Shown in pieces: positions 1 to 11,440 of a DNA stretch of 64,000 nt. How positions within the stretch are numbered: the first letter of the stretch is position 1; every line of letters begins with the position of its first letter. Made by a program: the position numbers and the translations under genes. The notes beneath the pieces were generated by a model, which saw only the letters and a program-made list of their open reading frames with translations, ran no database searches and was not told the origin of the DNA. Source of the stretch: Annulohypoxylon bovei var. microspora (taxonomy: Eukaryota; Ascomycota; Sordariomycetes; Xylariales; Hypoxylaceae); the NCBI GenBank assembly GCA_022836615.1, contig MU405267.1:173604-237603 (forward strand). Direction: 5' to 3'.

Positions 1-465
1 GGGGCTGTGTACCCACTACAACTCCACAGTTAATACACCCACTACACCAACTACACCCACGATAGCCTCAAGTGCAGTGGATGACTAAATTTAAAAGTGG
101 GACCGTGTAATTGAATTGATTTAGTTGGCTTGGCAGTGCGTGTACACTGGTGGATTGGCGTGTAGTGGTTCCGAGCACTGGTGACTAGGTAAGGTATGTT
201 TGGCCTATCTGGGTAATCAATTGATGTTTGTATAGGATGATAGTACAGTATCATGACTGGATACCTAGGTAGGTAAGCAACAAGAAACAAGAAAGTTGGC
301 CCGTAAAACATTGAAATGCTACCTACCTAAGTAGGTAAATAGGGTTGTCTATAGCTGACTGTTTAGACCTACCTAGGTTGTACCTAAGGTATACGTTGAA
401 CCCAGGTAGAGCTATTTAATATCTTACCATGTTAGATCTATATATTTGCTTTCGTTCAAACCCCT
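1..465. other. intergenic, no gene seen
   Basis: AT-rich non-coding DNA downstream of the SDR gene. It holds several copies of the dispersed TACCTAGGTA-type motif (near 265-280, 318-335 and 368-392). I see no coding region or RNA gene. Confidence 0.6.
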
Positions 466-1521
466 TCAACTAGCAACTGCCCCTTTATAGCCGCTGAATG
501 CCTGACGATCAAACTCTTCGCTGAGAATGAAGGGAAGCTCATCTTGCGCATAGCTCTCGGCCCAGTTCTTTTCCACAGGCTTCCACCCTAGCTCGCGCAG
601 TCGTACAGCACGGCTACGGCTATTAAGGCCGGCAACGGCAGTTGTGAAATGTCCGAACAGGTCGTCGTAGTTTTCGGGTGGGATTGTTCGCGGATTCGGG
701 TCTGAGATGTGCCCGGCCTTGTGGAGTTCCGCGCCGATGAGAATGGCGACGTCCTTCCAGCTAGGCTCGTTGTCGCCTGTGGTCTCGGTGAAGTAGTATG
801 GGTTCTCTAGAATATCCGGACTGCTGGCTGGCGTGGACTCTAGGTGATGTAGCAGCACCACGTAAGCCCTCGCCAGATCGCGCACGTGGATGTTGCTCTC
901 GACGGCGAGGCCGGCGCCCACGTGCCCCGCGTAACCGTGCTTGAGAGCGTACCGGGTGAGGGTTGGGATCTGGATCGTGAGCCGCCCGTGGTTTGGATTG
1001 AAGCCGTAGATTAGTGGCGGGATAATGATAGCGATCTTGGCTTTCTCCGAAAGCTGCTTCTGGGCTCTGACGATGGTAAGGTCGATCTGACGATGTGGCG
1101 CGTCGTCCGGAACAGAGTCCACCTCCGACACAGCATCATCATGGTAGATCTTGTCAGACTTGTAATTCCCTGCGGCACCGTCGTCTAGCACAGATGTTCC
1201 GGAAGTGTGTATGTAGATCGTACTAAGACCTTTCTCAGCCCGCTGCTGGACGGCATCTAGAATAGCTTCCACGCTGGGAAGGTGGTCGGCGGTAGCGGTG
1301 TGGATGACTATGTCATAGGATAGGGCGTATTTCGTGATCAAGGCCTTATCGTTTAGGTCGCCGAGAACCGTGTCAGCGGCTCCCGAAATCTTGATCTGAT
1401 CCGCATGCGCTTGCCTCCTAACATAGCCAGTGATCACGTAATTCTCCTTGACTAACAGGTCAAGGACGTTCCAGCCAATAAAGCCAGGTCCGACGATGAA
1501 GACTTTCTTTCCCGAAGCCAT
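466..1521 (-). CDS. NAD(P)-binding SDR-like epimerase/reductase
   Basis: Intronless frame of 351 residues. The start is the ATG at 1521: it has A at -3 and G at +4, and the frame upstream has no ATG. The N-terminus carries a Rossmann nucleotide-binding turn (VGPGFIG, about residues 9-15) and an early Arg pair after the second strand. These features fit an atypical/extended short-chain dehydrogenase of the epimerase/NmrA-like type, probably cytosolic. A canonical YxxxK catalytic pair is not obvious, so it may be an atypical reductase or a regulatory NAD(P)-sensor. The middle holds IIPPLIYGFNPNHGR, the usual substrate-side loop after strand 6, and a later NIHVRDLARAYVVLL helix typical of extended SDRs. 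The substrate is unknown. Confidence 0.85.
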   Translation of the reverse strand: MASGKKVFIVGPGFIGWNVLDLLVKENYVITGYVRRQAHADQIKISGAADTVLGDLNDKALITKYALSYDIVIHTATADHLPSVEAILDAVQQRAEKGLSTIYIHTSGTSVLDDGAAGNYKSDKIYHDDAVSEVDSVPDDAPHRQIDLTIVRAQKQLSEKAKIAIIIPPLIYGFNPNHGRLTIQIPTLTRYALKHGYAGHVGAGLAVESNIHVRDLARAYVVLLHHLESTPASSPDILENPYYFTETTGDNEPSWKDVAILIGAELHKAGHISDPNPRTIPPENYDDLFGHFTTAVAGLNSRSRAVRLRELGWKPVEKNWAESYAQDELPFILSEEFDRQAFSGYKGAVAS

Positions 1522-2581
1522 TTTGGCCGTCAAAATCAATTGATATTTTATATTTATATCTTGAAATACTTGGCCTTGATGCGGACAACGCTCTTCTGTT
1601 TAGGAGTGGCATGACACCCATACTTAAACTCATTTCTTATAGTTAAATATGACTAGGTATCTAAGGATGTAAGATGGATGTATGGATGCATAGATGTGTA
1701 GCAGCGGGATTTAAATCCCCCGAGTGTCTTGAGGTTGAATTTAACAATCAAAGGGTTACACAATAGCTTATATAATCACATGCATTGTAACTTTTCGGGT
1801 TGACGTCACAATTCTCTGTTGTGTAAATCGACTTGATTGGTCCGTGTTCCGAAAAGGGGAGAAATTGAAGATGCCTAGGTGCGACCCGAGCCTTGATTTA
1901 TAATATTATATTTATAAGCCACTCACACGATGTATGCGTTTTGTCTTTGACCAATCCATCTAGGCACTTTCGTTCTATTAATTATAATTCTGTCTTGCAG
2001 AGGAAGATTGAGGTTTATTACTATTACCGTACTTCGTAATTGTGCTGTTTATAAAGTCGTTCAAGTACCTACGGTACCTCCTACATCCATACCTCGTAGA
2101 AAATATTTCGGTCTTCGTTGTAGGCGTCTAAGATTATGGTTTTCAGCCGCATTTAGGCTTGTCCTATGAAGCCTCTCATTGGACTGTTTACCCAGCAGCC
2201 TAGGAAGCTATTGTAGACGACCCTCGTTTAAGACTATTTAAGACTAGCCTGGGCTGCCTATATTGGTCAGGGGCAAAGGACCGTGCGGTGCGGCGAGGTG
2301 GCGCTAGAAAAGAAATAACGATGTCTTTTCTTTTGTTGTCTGCTCACCCTTTCTGATCTTCTCCTTCCTAACGCAAATCTTTCCTTTCGTGGTTGCCCTG
2401 AATAAAGGCTGCCGTCCATTCGTTCGTTGTGCTTTGCGTGCTGATCCCGTTTCTCGGTTGATCTGATCTCTTCCTTTTCGGGGTACGATACAACGTCTCG
2501 GTCATCCCGTCCCGTCTCCGAGTCTTAGTTCCGCTTCTAAGCACCTTATACAATCGTTCCTCCGGTTGAATCTATCTTACG
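1522..2581. promoter_or_regulatory. divergent intergenic region
   Basis: About 1.06 kb between two genes pointing away from each other, so it must hold both promoters. The last 250 bases before 2582 are pyrimidine-rich on the plus strand, as is common in fungal 5' leaders. I see no credible gene; the minus frame at 2368-2553 has no supporting features. Confidence 0.5.
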
Positions 2582-3235
2582 ATGCTCGCCAACAGCTTAA
2601 AAGCATCTACGGCCCTCCTGGCCGCTCTCCTCGCAGGGCAGGCCGTAGCCAGGACTGATATTTCGGGCTGTGTCTCGTCCAAGACCGTCGCGTACGGCGG
2701 CGCGAGCCTCATCTGGTACGTCCCGGATACCGGCGAGATCTGCGCCTTTCTCGACTGCGGCGGCGGTCGTGCGCCGCCTAAGACGACCGTCCCAGGTTGT
2801 GACGCCTACTCCGGCACCGCAACCTACTCGCCCAGCTACCTGCCGGGCTTCGGCGCTTCCACTTCCGCAACCGCCAGCTCGACTGCGACATCCGTAGCGA
2901 CTGCGATATCTGTAGCGACGTCTACATCAGCGGCCACTTCCGCATCCGCATCCGTCTCAGACGCGACGGGTGCTTCGTCGTCTGTTGCCACTATCACGGC
3001 GGCGCCGACTTCGACTTCTCTAGAGACGAGTACTACCGGTAGCGGTAGCGGTAGCAGTAGCAGTAGCAGTAGCGGTAGCGCTAGCTCGAATAGCGAATCT
3101 TCCTCCTCGGCTGGGACCTCGCAGGGAGCCGGGTCTACTAGCGTGTCGCAGGGTGCGGCGGCCATGCCGACAGCGGTTGTGAAGGGTGCGATGGGCGTGG
3201 CAGTTGGTCTTGTGGCGGGAGTAGCCATGTTGTGA
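2582..3235 (+). CDS. Ser/Thr-rich GPI-anchored cell-wall protein
   Basis: Single exon, 217 residues. Residues 1-23 form a signal peptide ending in AVA. A short conserved domain follows, with four cysteines (C30, C54, C59, C73) and the motifs IWYVPDTGEIC and LDCGGGRAPPKTTVPGC. From about residue 92 the chain becomes a low-complexity Ser/Thr/Ala region suited to O-mannosylation. The last about 20 residues are hydrophobic after small residues, as expected for GPI-anchor addition. I recognise the Cys domain from many ascomycete surface proteins; some databases label relatives as siderophore-biosynthesis proteins, for which nothing here gives support. The likely role is a structural or surface protein of the wall. 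The neighbouring convergent gene encodes a GPI-anchored GH76 enzyme. Confidence 0.85.
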   Translation: MLANSLKASTALLAALLAGQAVARTDISGCVSSKTVAYGGASLIWYVPDTGEICAFLDCGGGRAPPKTTVPGCDAYSGTATYSPSYLPGFGASTSATASSTATSVATAISVATSTSAATSASASVSDATGASSSVATITAAPTSTSLETSTTGSGSGSSSSSSSGSASSNSESSSSAGTSQGAGSTSVSQGAAAMPTAVVKGAMGVAVGLVAGVAML

Positions 3236-4580
3236 GTGGATGTTGTGAGTGGCATATCATAGTGGGTAACTGTCGCAGAACTCTGTAAACATGGGCCAGA
3301 GCATTGTTAATAATTCTTAATAACGGGATAATCATAATAAAGTTCTATCACCAACAAACTGGGGTTATTTGGCTAGTGGTGGCGGCAATAGCTAAATCTC
3401 TAACGCGTGAAAGGGGTATGCTTTAAACAGGTAGGCGCGTGGATGATGATAGTAACAGGAGCCTCCAGCTATAATGGTCATGAACCTACGTGCTAGGTAG
3501 GTACTTAGAGTTGAGATCTTAGGTGAAGGGCGGATTGCTAATGGTGTAAGGCGGTATTGCATCGGGGGAAAACTTCGGCTGGCGTAGCACATCGTCGACG
3601 TACGTGTCGCTTAGACCACCCTGGACATCACTGCTGCCGGGCAACCACAGCAGTCTTAGGTATAATGTCAAATTGTAACAGGATCTATCACCGGAATAAG
3701 ATGGCTTGGTCAATTTGGAACATCAACTGACTACATAATTCTAACATTATTACAGCTATTACCGACGACAAAAATATCGACAACAATACTACCGACGACA
3801 ATCCGACGACAATCCGACGACAAATCACGACACAGGGGGTTCGAATCCAACAAACTCCCGAATTTTCAAAATTCCTAGAATTTCTAGGGATCACAATCAC
3901 AACAACTAAAATCGACACACTTCAGTGGGCATTACAGGGGGCATTACAACTAAAACAACATGATGGTGGAAAAGAAGGATCAGTGGAAGTGGGCAACAAA
4001 AAGTGAGTACTACCATCCCACAAATTGACCAAGCCATTCTATTCCGAATAATTTTTTTGGTCCTCCTATCTTACTAGCCTTGTCTTTACGTTTTCGTATT
4101 TCGATTTTTGCATTCTTGAGTACCTATCTACACCCATAGGACTCGCCTCCCTTTTCTTTTAGTTGTACTCGACTCCAGTCGTTTACTTAGGTCCATACCT
4201 ACCTAGGTACGTACCTACGTATCCAGGTCTATAGTTTCATGAATCTGATATTCTCATTCTCTCCATACCGTCTAACATACCTAGTATATTTAACTACTGG
4301 TAATGGTAATCAACGAACCAAAACCTCACGCCTAGCCTAAGCATCTATTATTACTATGTTATTCTCTTAGATGGTCGATGATCTATATGTACATATGACC
4401 CCTTAAACATTAATATACATGTTTTGAATTTTGCTCACCTGCCCACTCGCGTGGAGACTCAGGCTGTCTATCTTGACGAAGACATGCATTTTCTTGTCTT
4501 TTACTGATATCCCAAAACAGAACGCGATATACACAATGTAGGCACACAACTCCTAATCAAACCAGATTAAAAAAGCCAAA
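3236..4580. other. convergent intergenic region with short repeats
   Basis: Region between two converging genes. It contains a run of short ACGACAAT-type repeats near 3750-3835 and motif copies near 3490 and 4195-4220. No gene is supported; the small frames here lack conserved features. Confidence 0.5.
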
Positions 4581-6423
4581 TCAATCTAATGCCATCCACA
4601 GAGCTCCGATAATAGTACTACCAAGCACAAGCGCAGTAACTATCCCCGCGCCGGCCCTATCCCCCGTCGTGATAGGCGCCGCCTGGGGCAGGCTTGGGGA
4701 ATTCGACCCAGCGTTCGGATCGCCTATACTCGTGCCGCCGGTCCCGTTCGTGACGGGGGCCTTCGCGCTCTGCACCAACAAGCTCGACAGCGCGCCCAGC
4801 ACGTTCATCTGCTGGCCGGCGCCGGTCTTGCCGTCGTACACGCCCGTGGTCCAGTGGAAGCCGCACTGGCGGCCGTTGTCGCCGCCCGTGCACTGCTTGA
4901 CGGCCGCCTCGGCGCTCGAGCGCAGGAGCTTCATGATGCGGTCCTTGGTGAAGGGCGCGACCTGCGTGGCCACCGCGAGCCACCGGTGCACGTACCCCTT
5001 GAAGCTTAGCATGTCGGTCGAGCACACGCCGGCTTCGCACGAGGGCTCGTAGAGGGTGCCGTTCACGAAGAAGATCCGCTCCATGCCGTCGATGAGCCCG
5101 GAGATTCGGTCTTCCCAGTCTTTGCTCTGGTTTGTCTTTTTGGGGGCAGACCGTTAGCGTCCATTTTCGTCCCTATTTCTTTCCTTTTTTTGTTTTCTTT
5201 TTTCTTCTCTTTTTTTAAGGGGAGGGGCGTGGATAGGATTAGCGGAAGGACTTACGTAGTCGTACATATACGCAGCGCCAGATAGTAAGATCGCAGCGTT
5301 ATATGAGTACTGCTGGCGGTTGATGTCTGTGCAGTTATATGGCACGTGGCCGCCGTCGAACACGTTCCAGTCCTTGTCGATATATTTGACGTTCACGATC
5401 CAATCCCACGTCTTGGTTGCCCAGTCGGCGTACGTCTCGTTGCGCGTGTACCGGGCTAGGCGGGCACCTATATTGAAGAAACACCCGTTCGCGATGGCTG
5501 TTCATTCAAGTCAGCAACTTCCTACTCTGATTTTCTCCCTCTTGCCCACGTCTCTATTCTCCCACATCATTTCTTCCCTCGTCTTTTTTTCCTTTTTCCT
5601 TTCTTCTTCTTCGATTTTCTTCCCCCCGAGATAGTGAAAAGGGAGGCCTCACTGTTTTTATAATCGTAACCCCTATTGCTCGGGAAGATCTGCCACCTCA
5701 TCCCTCCGCCGCAGTCGTCGTCGTGATGGTCCGGAGCAGCTTGCTCGTTCCACACAGCCTGGGCGAGGGCGAGCCACTGCGGCTCGCTCGCCGGTGCGTC
5801 GCGGAAGTTGACCTCGGCCGCCAGCATCGCCGACATGCCCCAGAAGGACTGGTCGTCGTTTCCGAGCGACAGTGTCCAGTTGCGCGGGGCGTAGTCGCGG
5901 TTCTCGCCTACCTGGAACTGCATCGCGTCGTACGTGACATCGTTGTACGTATCGTCTCCCGTGTAGTGCCAGTAGTCTATCATCGTACCCCAGAGCGCAC
6001 CTCCTTGCCACCTAGTCGCGGTCTGTCGTTAGTGATTCGTGTTCCCTTTTTTACTTTTTTGTATCTCTCTTGTTTTATAATGTTTTTAGGTTTTTTTTAG
6101 GTTTTTTTTTATACGGGGCAAGAGCGGGAAAAAGAGCGCAAACCAGTAGTAGTCTCCGTCCGGCGGCGGCCCTGGTAAGATGCCCGGTACGTGGCCGGAC
6201 TCGTTGCCGTGATAGTAGGCCATCAAGTCGTACGCGACCTGCTTCGCTGCGGCTTTGATGGAATCTGAGGGAGTTTGAGCCAGGGAACTTGTCATAGGCA
6301 CTAATATCGGGCGCAAAAGATCGAGAATCACGTACCTGGCGAATCAATGTCGACCTCGAGCGCCCCGAGTACGGCCGCCGGAGCGAGCCATAGCAGATAG
6401 AGCCGCTGAGAAGCGAGCAGCAT
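4581..6423 (-). CDS. GH76 mannan endo-1,6-alpha-mannosidase-like (DCW1/DFG5 family)
   Basis: Five exons on the minus strand: 6423-6336, 6264-6144, 6011-5653, 5497-5256 and 5135-4581. Together they give 454 residues with all phases consistent. The protein has a signal peptide, a GH76 catalytic domain and a hydrophobic C-terminal tail (after GDRAGAG) fitting a GPI anchor. Family hallmarks are YYWWQGGALWGTMIDYW, the acidic pair in GNDDQSFWGM (about residues 120-127; the catalytic Asp-Asp of GH76), and the motifs NGCFFNIGARLARYT and YNAAILLSGAAYMY. DCW1/DFG5 proteins act at the plasma membrane and are thought to transfer GPI-linked wall proteins to wall polysaccharide. Filamentous fungi have several paralogues, so I assign no single symbol. 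The exon 2 donor (GTTTGC) is slightly atypical but joins to restore YYWW. Confidence 0.92.
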
Positions 6424-7666
6424 GTTTTGCGACTTAGTTCGAGCGCTGCCGAAGAGTTGACCGTCCTACGAAGCTTAGATGTCCTACGAAGCTTAGATAT
6501 TGGTAGAAGTTAAGACACGGACTTAAAGGCACAAGTATCATTATACATCTAAGTAGGTATGCAACACGGCAAATTCTGGGTCGGTCGTAAGACATGTACC
6601 GCCGTTTCCCACGCTTCCCATGTTTATTCGCATGCTCACTCCTAATAACTACCGGGTAAGGGGTCATAGGGCGTATTACACATATTTAGGTCGGCTACTC
6701 CATTGAAGGATGATGCCTGCCGACAGCCGTAATCACCAACAGCGCCGCCAAGCGTTTGAAGACCTAGCAAGAGCCTCATATCGGACCAGTGCTGTCTGCT
6801 TAAGGATATGTTAAATCCCTTACCATGCATTTTACACAGCGGCATAGTATGGGTATATCGGACCTGGCGGGCTAACCGTGCGTTGTCAGCATCCAATAAA
6901 TCCGCTGATCTGCGTCGAATAGCTGTTAGCATACTAGTCTACGCGACCGACATTAAGATCTCAATGTTACGTCCGGTACGTTGCAGATCTCGTACGCGAG
7001 CGATCCAATGGGGTCGCAGCCCACATTCTCATCTCATCAACGGTTGAGGCTGTGCCGTGTCAGCGCAAAAGCTGTTACCTATTAAGACGACAGCTGGATG
7101 GCAGGATGGTAGACCGTACTGCCAAACTTCGTACTTTCTAATTTTGAGAGCTAACTTACACTGCCAGACTGCTTACAGCGTGCCTCATATTCGAATTAGC
7201 CGAAACCTCGTAAAACGACAAGATGAGTTGTTTCACCGATACCAATGAGGGTGACCATTCGGATGGGGCTTGACTGCACTGCCTCAAATATTCATTTCCG
7301 CTCAAGGCGTTGGTTGTGTAGGTACTAGGTACAATGCATAGAACCCACCGAGTAAGCTCTAGAATAGGCCCTAGTAATTTTGGCAGAAACTTCGGTGGTA
7401 TCGAACTGGAGAACAATAAATGCGCCGCGAGACCTTTTGTCTAATCCATGCTACCATCTTCTTTAAGCCGTGGGTCGTGAGGGACGTGAGGGACGTAAGG
7501 GACGTGACACCCCGAGGTAGGTGAGGAGTTAGCGCTGCCGCCACCACCACCACCACTACCATCATCATCGTAATGGCTTGACCAATTGGGCGTTACCCCT
7601 ATCTTAGATAAAGTACCTGCATATGCCGTCCGTATGCTTTTCGAGCACGGCAACTAAAATGCCGTC
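6424..7666. other. intergenic, no gene seen
   Basis: About 1.2 kb containing the GH76 promoter and the 3' side of the phosphatase gene. An 18-base direct repeat sits near 6462-6495. Short GGGACGTGA repeats and CCA/ATC triplet runs occur near 7470-7570. The open frames here are short and featureless. Confidence 0.5.
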
Positions 7667-8523
7667 TTAATGTCTCCGGCCGCTCCCATTCCCGTTCGCT
7701 ACCGCATCCGGATCCTCTTCCGGCAACTCCGAGCCTAGCACTATGGGGTCGACCCAGCTCCGAGAGAGCCCTCCTCCTTGCTCTCTAGTAGTCTCATGTT
7801 GTTCAAGCCGGTACGGGTCCCCGGGTTCGTTTATCGGCGCGAAGTCAAAGATACGGTAGTCGGCATTGAAGTACCAATAGCCGGAGACGGCCAGGCGTAA
7901 GAAAGCCGAGTGAGAGACGACGACGATGACCTTCTCCGGACGTTCGTATAATTTCTTCAAGGCCGTCTGAGCGCGTAACAGGATGGCCGCCTTGGTGAAG
8001 TGGTAGTGACTTGCCGCCGGCGATGTCTTATCTGGGAACACAGGATCGACCTTCGAAAAGTCCACCACGGGAAACTCCTCTACGAGCTGATCGATAGGGC
8101 TTCCGGTGTCACACAAGCTGGCCGAATTTTCTATCGAGATGTCTTAGGTTCCCGGAGAGGCTTTAAGAATGCGATGCTAGAACATGAAACCTACCTTGCC
8201 AACCCGCATCAGCCTCGATCTTGACGCCTCTCTCCACGAGCCAGTCGACGGATCGCAAAGCAGTCTGCACCGTCCTGCGCAGAGGAGAGACTATTATGAG
8301 TTCGGCTTTTTGAGCCAGCGGGTTTTCTACGAGGCTCTGCCGTAGGTCTGCGCATTGCTTGTGCCCCTCCTCGGTCAGATCCGGATCTGGTAATGTGAAA
8401 TTCACTAGACGAAATCAGAACCGAGGCTTAGAAGCTTATATAAGACGAGCCCGCAATAGCAAACTAACATTCTGCATTATGACGAGCTTGAGCATGACGG
8501 ACAAGTATAAGAGTTGGAGGCAT
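7667..8523 (-). CDS. histidine phosphatase (phosphoglycerate mutase-like)
   Basis: Three exons on the minus strand: 8523-8469, 8404-8195 and 8130-7667, giving 242 residues. The first exon is only 55 nt but carries the catalytic signature LVRHAQARHN, with R9-H10 (the phospho-acceptor His of the RHG motif, here RHA). The second exon continues with LPDPDLTEEGHKQC and the phosphate-binding SPLRRTVQT. The third carries the second catalytic His in VVVVSHSAFLRL (H162). This is the fungal cytosolic branch of the histidine phosphatase superfamily. The substrate is unknown; relatives act on small phosphorylated metabolites, and it is not the glycolytic mutase. The intron donors GTTAGT and GTAGGT and the acceptors preserve frame exactly. 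Confidence 0.92.
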
Positions 8524-9162
8524 TCTGAAGAAAGAATCACTGGTTCTAAGTGAGGTTTGTGATGTCTGTGATGTGTCTATTCCTAGGTCACATGAGATGA
8601 CAAGTAGAATGATACCTACTAGGTAGTAGGTAGGTAGGTTATCGATCTGGAGTGGATGGGATAAGCTCTCTTATATATCCCTCTCAAAGAACGGCAATGC
8701 AAGACTACTAGGTGAGTAAGGCTGAAAGAAGCCTAAACCTGCTTACTGTTGGACAGAGTGCGGTCGAAGTAGTTGAAGCTTCCGAAGTTGTTACTTAAAA
8801 AACGGCCGACACTTACATGGATATCTACCGAGCAGTTTACCTGCGCCTGTCTTTTAGTGCATCGCGCTGTGGAGACGCGCTACTACTCTGCTACAGAGGG
8901 TTCCAGGGCTCCAGGGCTCCGAACAGGAAAGCGTGACGCCTAACGGTAGGGACTTATGCACTGTGACTGTCCGAAATTTAAAGTTTGGAAGCTACCCCCG
9001 ACGTATGTACATCCATGCACCTAGCGATTGCATATAGAAATTGAAGCTTGACGTTTTTACATTTTTGCATCTACGATTCTCGATGTTGTCTTCAATCAAC
9101 CTTGGAACCCTTGCGATCTTCACCATACACCTACACGACACGTTATAAGATTATATTGCACG
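8524..9162. promoter_or_regulatory. bidirectional promoter region
   Basis: 640 bp between divergent start codons of the phosphatase and the CTNNBL1 homologue. A cluster of the dispersed TACCTAGGTA-type motif lies at about 8612-8642. No gene is seen. Confidence 0.5.
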
Positions 9163-11080
9163 ATGGCCAACATAGATGATCTCTTCAAGGTCGGTTCGAA
9201 ATTGCGCCTCAATTGCATTTTTCCACCTTCAACTAACCCAATCCTCTACCTAGGCATCTGGTGTTAGCAGCAAGCGCAAGCTCGAACCTCTTCGTGATCC
9301 CAGTACGCCTTGCCCTTATTCTTCCTCCTGGTTCGAAGTCATGCCGACTAACATATGTCGTGTCACAGATGAGATTTACAAGTCTGTCCGTCTATCGTCG
9401 AATAGGCCCAGTAGTCGCCACGCGCACGTTGAAGAGGCTGGAGATAGGGACGAAGACGATACCGAAGCAGGACCCGCACCTCCTCCAGACGATGACGAGA
9501 ACGGGGACCTTGGGCCAGCACCCCCGCCGGAGGATGACGATTTTGGGGGTAGCGGATTGACGGCCCAGGAGGAGGAAGCCTTAGATTATGTCGACGCTGT
9601 TGATCCTGCTAATGATCCATACCCTACCAAGTTCGACAGCACCTGGCTGCGGAAGGCCGCCCTCAACTTCGAAAAGCGTATAAACAAGAATGCGGAGCTA
9701 CGCGCCAAATACGAGAACGAGCCGAAGAAGTTCATCGATAGCGAGGCTGACCTCGACAAGGAGATCAAGAACTTATCTATCCTATCCGAGCACCCGGAAC
9801 TGTACCCGGAGTTCGTGAACTTGGGTAGCGTCGCGAGCTTAGTCAGCCTACTGACACACGAGAACACGGATATTGCGATCGATGTCGTCGAGATCATCAA
9901 CGAACTGACGGACGAGGACGTCGAGGCCGACGAGGAGCAGTGGAACGCTCTCGTCGACGCCCTCTTAGAAGCTGACCTGCTAGGGTTGCTAGTGTCAAAT
10001 TTCGAGAGGTTAGACGAGGAACAAGCTGGTGATCAGAGCGGTGTTTATTATGCCCTGAGCATAGTGGAGAATCTATGTAGCGGTAAGGCGGACACGACAG
10101 AGAAGGTTGTGGAGAGCGACAAGCTGCTCAGGTGGCTATTACGGCGAATACAGGTCAAAGAGCCCGCCGTCAGCCAAAATAAGCAGTACGCGGCCGAGAT
10201 TATAGCAATCCTGATGCAGACCTCGTCGAAACCCCGAAGAAAGCTGGCAAGCTTGGATGCCGTGGAGGTTCTTCTCCAACTGGTATCGTCCTATCGGAAA
10301 CGCGACCCCGAAAAGGGAGGCCACGAAGAGGAGTATATGGAGAATCTTTTCGAGGCTCTGACGTCTCTCGCGGACGAACCCGAAGGCAAGGCCAAATTCG
10401 TGGAGGCCGACGGCGTCGAGCTGTGCCTGCTGATGCTGAAGGAGGGCAAGAGGAGCAAGGCCTCCACGCTACGGCTCCTCGACCACGCCGTAGGGGGTCC
10501 CGGCGCAGCGGGGGTCGACGTGTGCCAGCAGCTGGTCAAGGACGGCGGACTAAAGACCCTCTTTACGCTATTCATGAAGAAGAATATGGACCGCATTACC
10601 ACGGAGCACCTGATCAGCATGTTCGGGACTCTGCTACGACTACTACCGGCGGACTCGAGCGAGCGGATCCGGACGTTAGCGAAGTTCGTCGAGAAGGACT
10701 ACGAGAAGACGGCCAAGCTAGTCAAGATAAGAAGAGACTACGCGGCGCGCCTGAAGTCCGCAGACGAGGAAATCCGCGCAAAACAGAAAAGTATGGGTGC
10801 CGACGAAGAGGATATGAAAGGGGAGTTGTTTTTACGACGGCTCGACGCCGGCCTCTTCTGCCTGCAAACGTTAGACGTAGTATTGGCCTGGCTGGTTGCA
10901 GAGGACGACGGCGCGAAGGAGACGATCCGGAAACTTCTCGCAGACCAAGACGAGACATTCCGTGATATCAAGGATACCCTGGAAGAACAGCTCGACGGAA
11001 TCGAAGCTGAGAACACGGAGGACAAAGACCCGTGGGGTTTGAAAGATATGCTTTCAACGCTAGTGGAATTCCTTGAGTGA
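9163..11080 (+). CDS. CTNNBL1: Beta-catenin-like protein 1 (spliceosome-associated armadillo protein)
   Basis: Three exons: 9163-9189, 9254-9302 and 9369-11080, giving 595 residues. The first exon encodes only MANIDDLFK. The second encodes a basic stretch (SSKRKLEPLRDP). The third carries the acidic linker and the helical armadillo-type body. Diagnostic segments include DPYPTKFDSTWLRKAALNFE, SILSEHPELYPEFVN, IAIDVVEIINELTDEDV and LSIVENLCSG. The length is close to the usual 560-600 of the family. CTNNBL1 associates with the Prp19/CDC5L complex in the nucleus and supports pre-mRNA splicing. The first intron has the less common donor GTCGGT. Earlier in-frame ATGs within the third exon would miss the conserved MANIDDLFK start. 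Confidence 0.93.
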
Positions 11081-11440
11081 TCCGGACGAGCAGGTTGCAC
11101 GGATCATAGCTTCGAGAGGAATCAATTGATGATGAATAATGCGTAGCATGCCGGCTTCTTAGCGCGGCATACCTTGGTACCTCGGATCTCTTTTATGAAC
11201 AGACAACATTGAAGCTTCTCGCGGCTAGCGACACCAATTCTCCTTCATTCATTTGAGGCCTCCTCCAAAACACTTGACACTTGACATCTGTAGCACTGGA
11301 TATAGTACTGGATAATACGTAACACGGCTAGAGCCCCCCGGTACAAAAACCTATCGTGATGCACGTGCCAGTCTTCCCCCTAAAATGTATTCCCAGACGT
11401 GGCGAGCCTCCTCTCTAGGCGAACAGAGCGTACTATACAT
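11081..11440. other. convergent 3' region
   Basis: 360 bp between the stop codons of two converging genes. It must contain both polyadenylation regions; no gene or clear repeat is seen. Confidence 0.5.

Noticed and set aside
3834..3850. GGGGTTCGAATCC resembling a tRNA T-arm
   Set aside because: No box A at a suitable distance upstream and no pairing acceptor stem; the flank is ACGACAAT low-complexity sequence.
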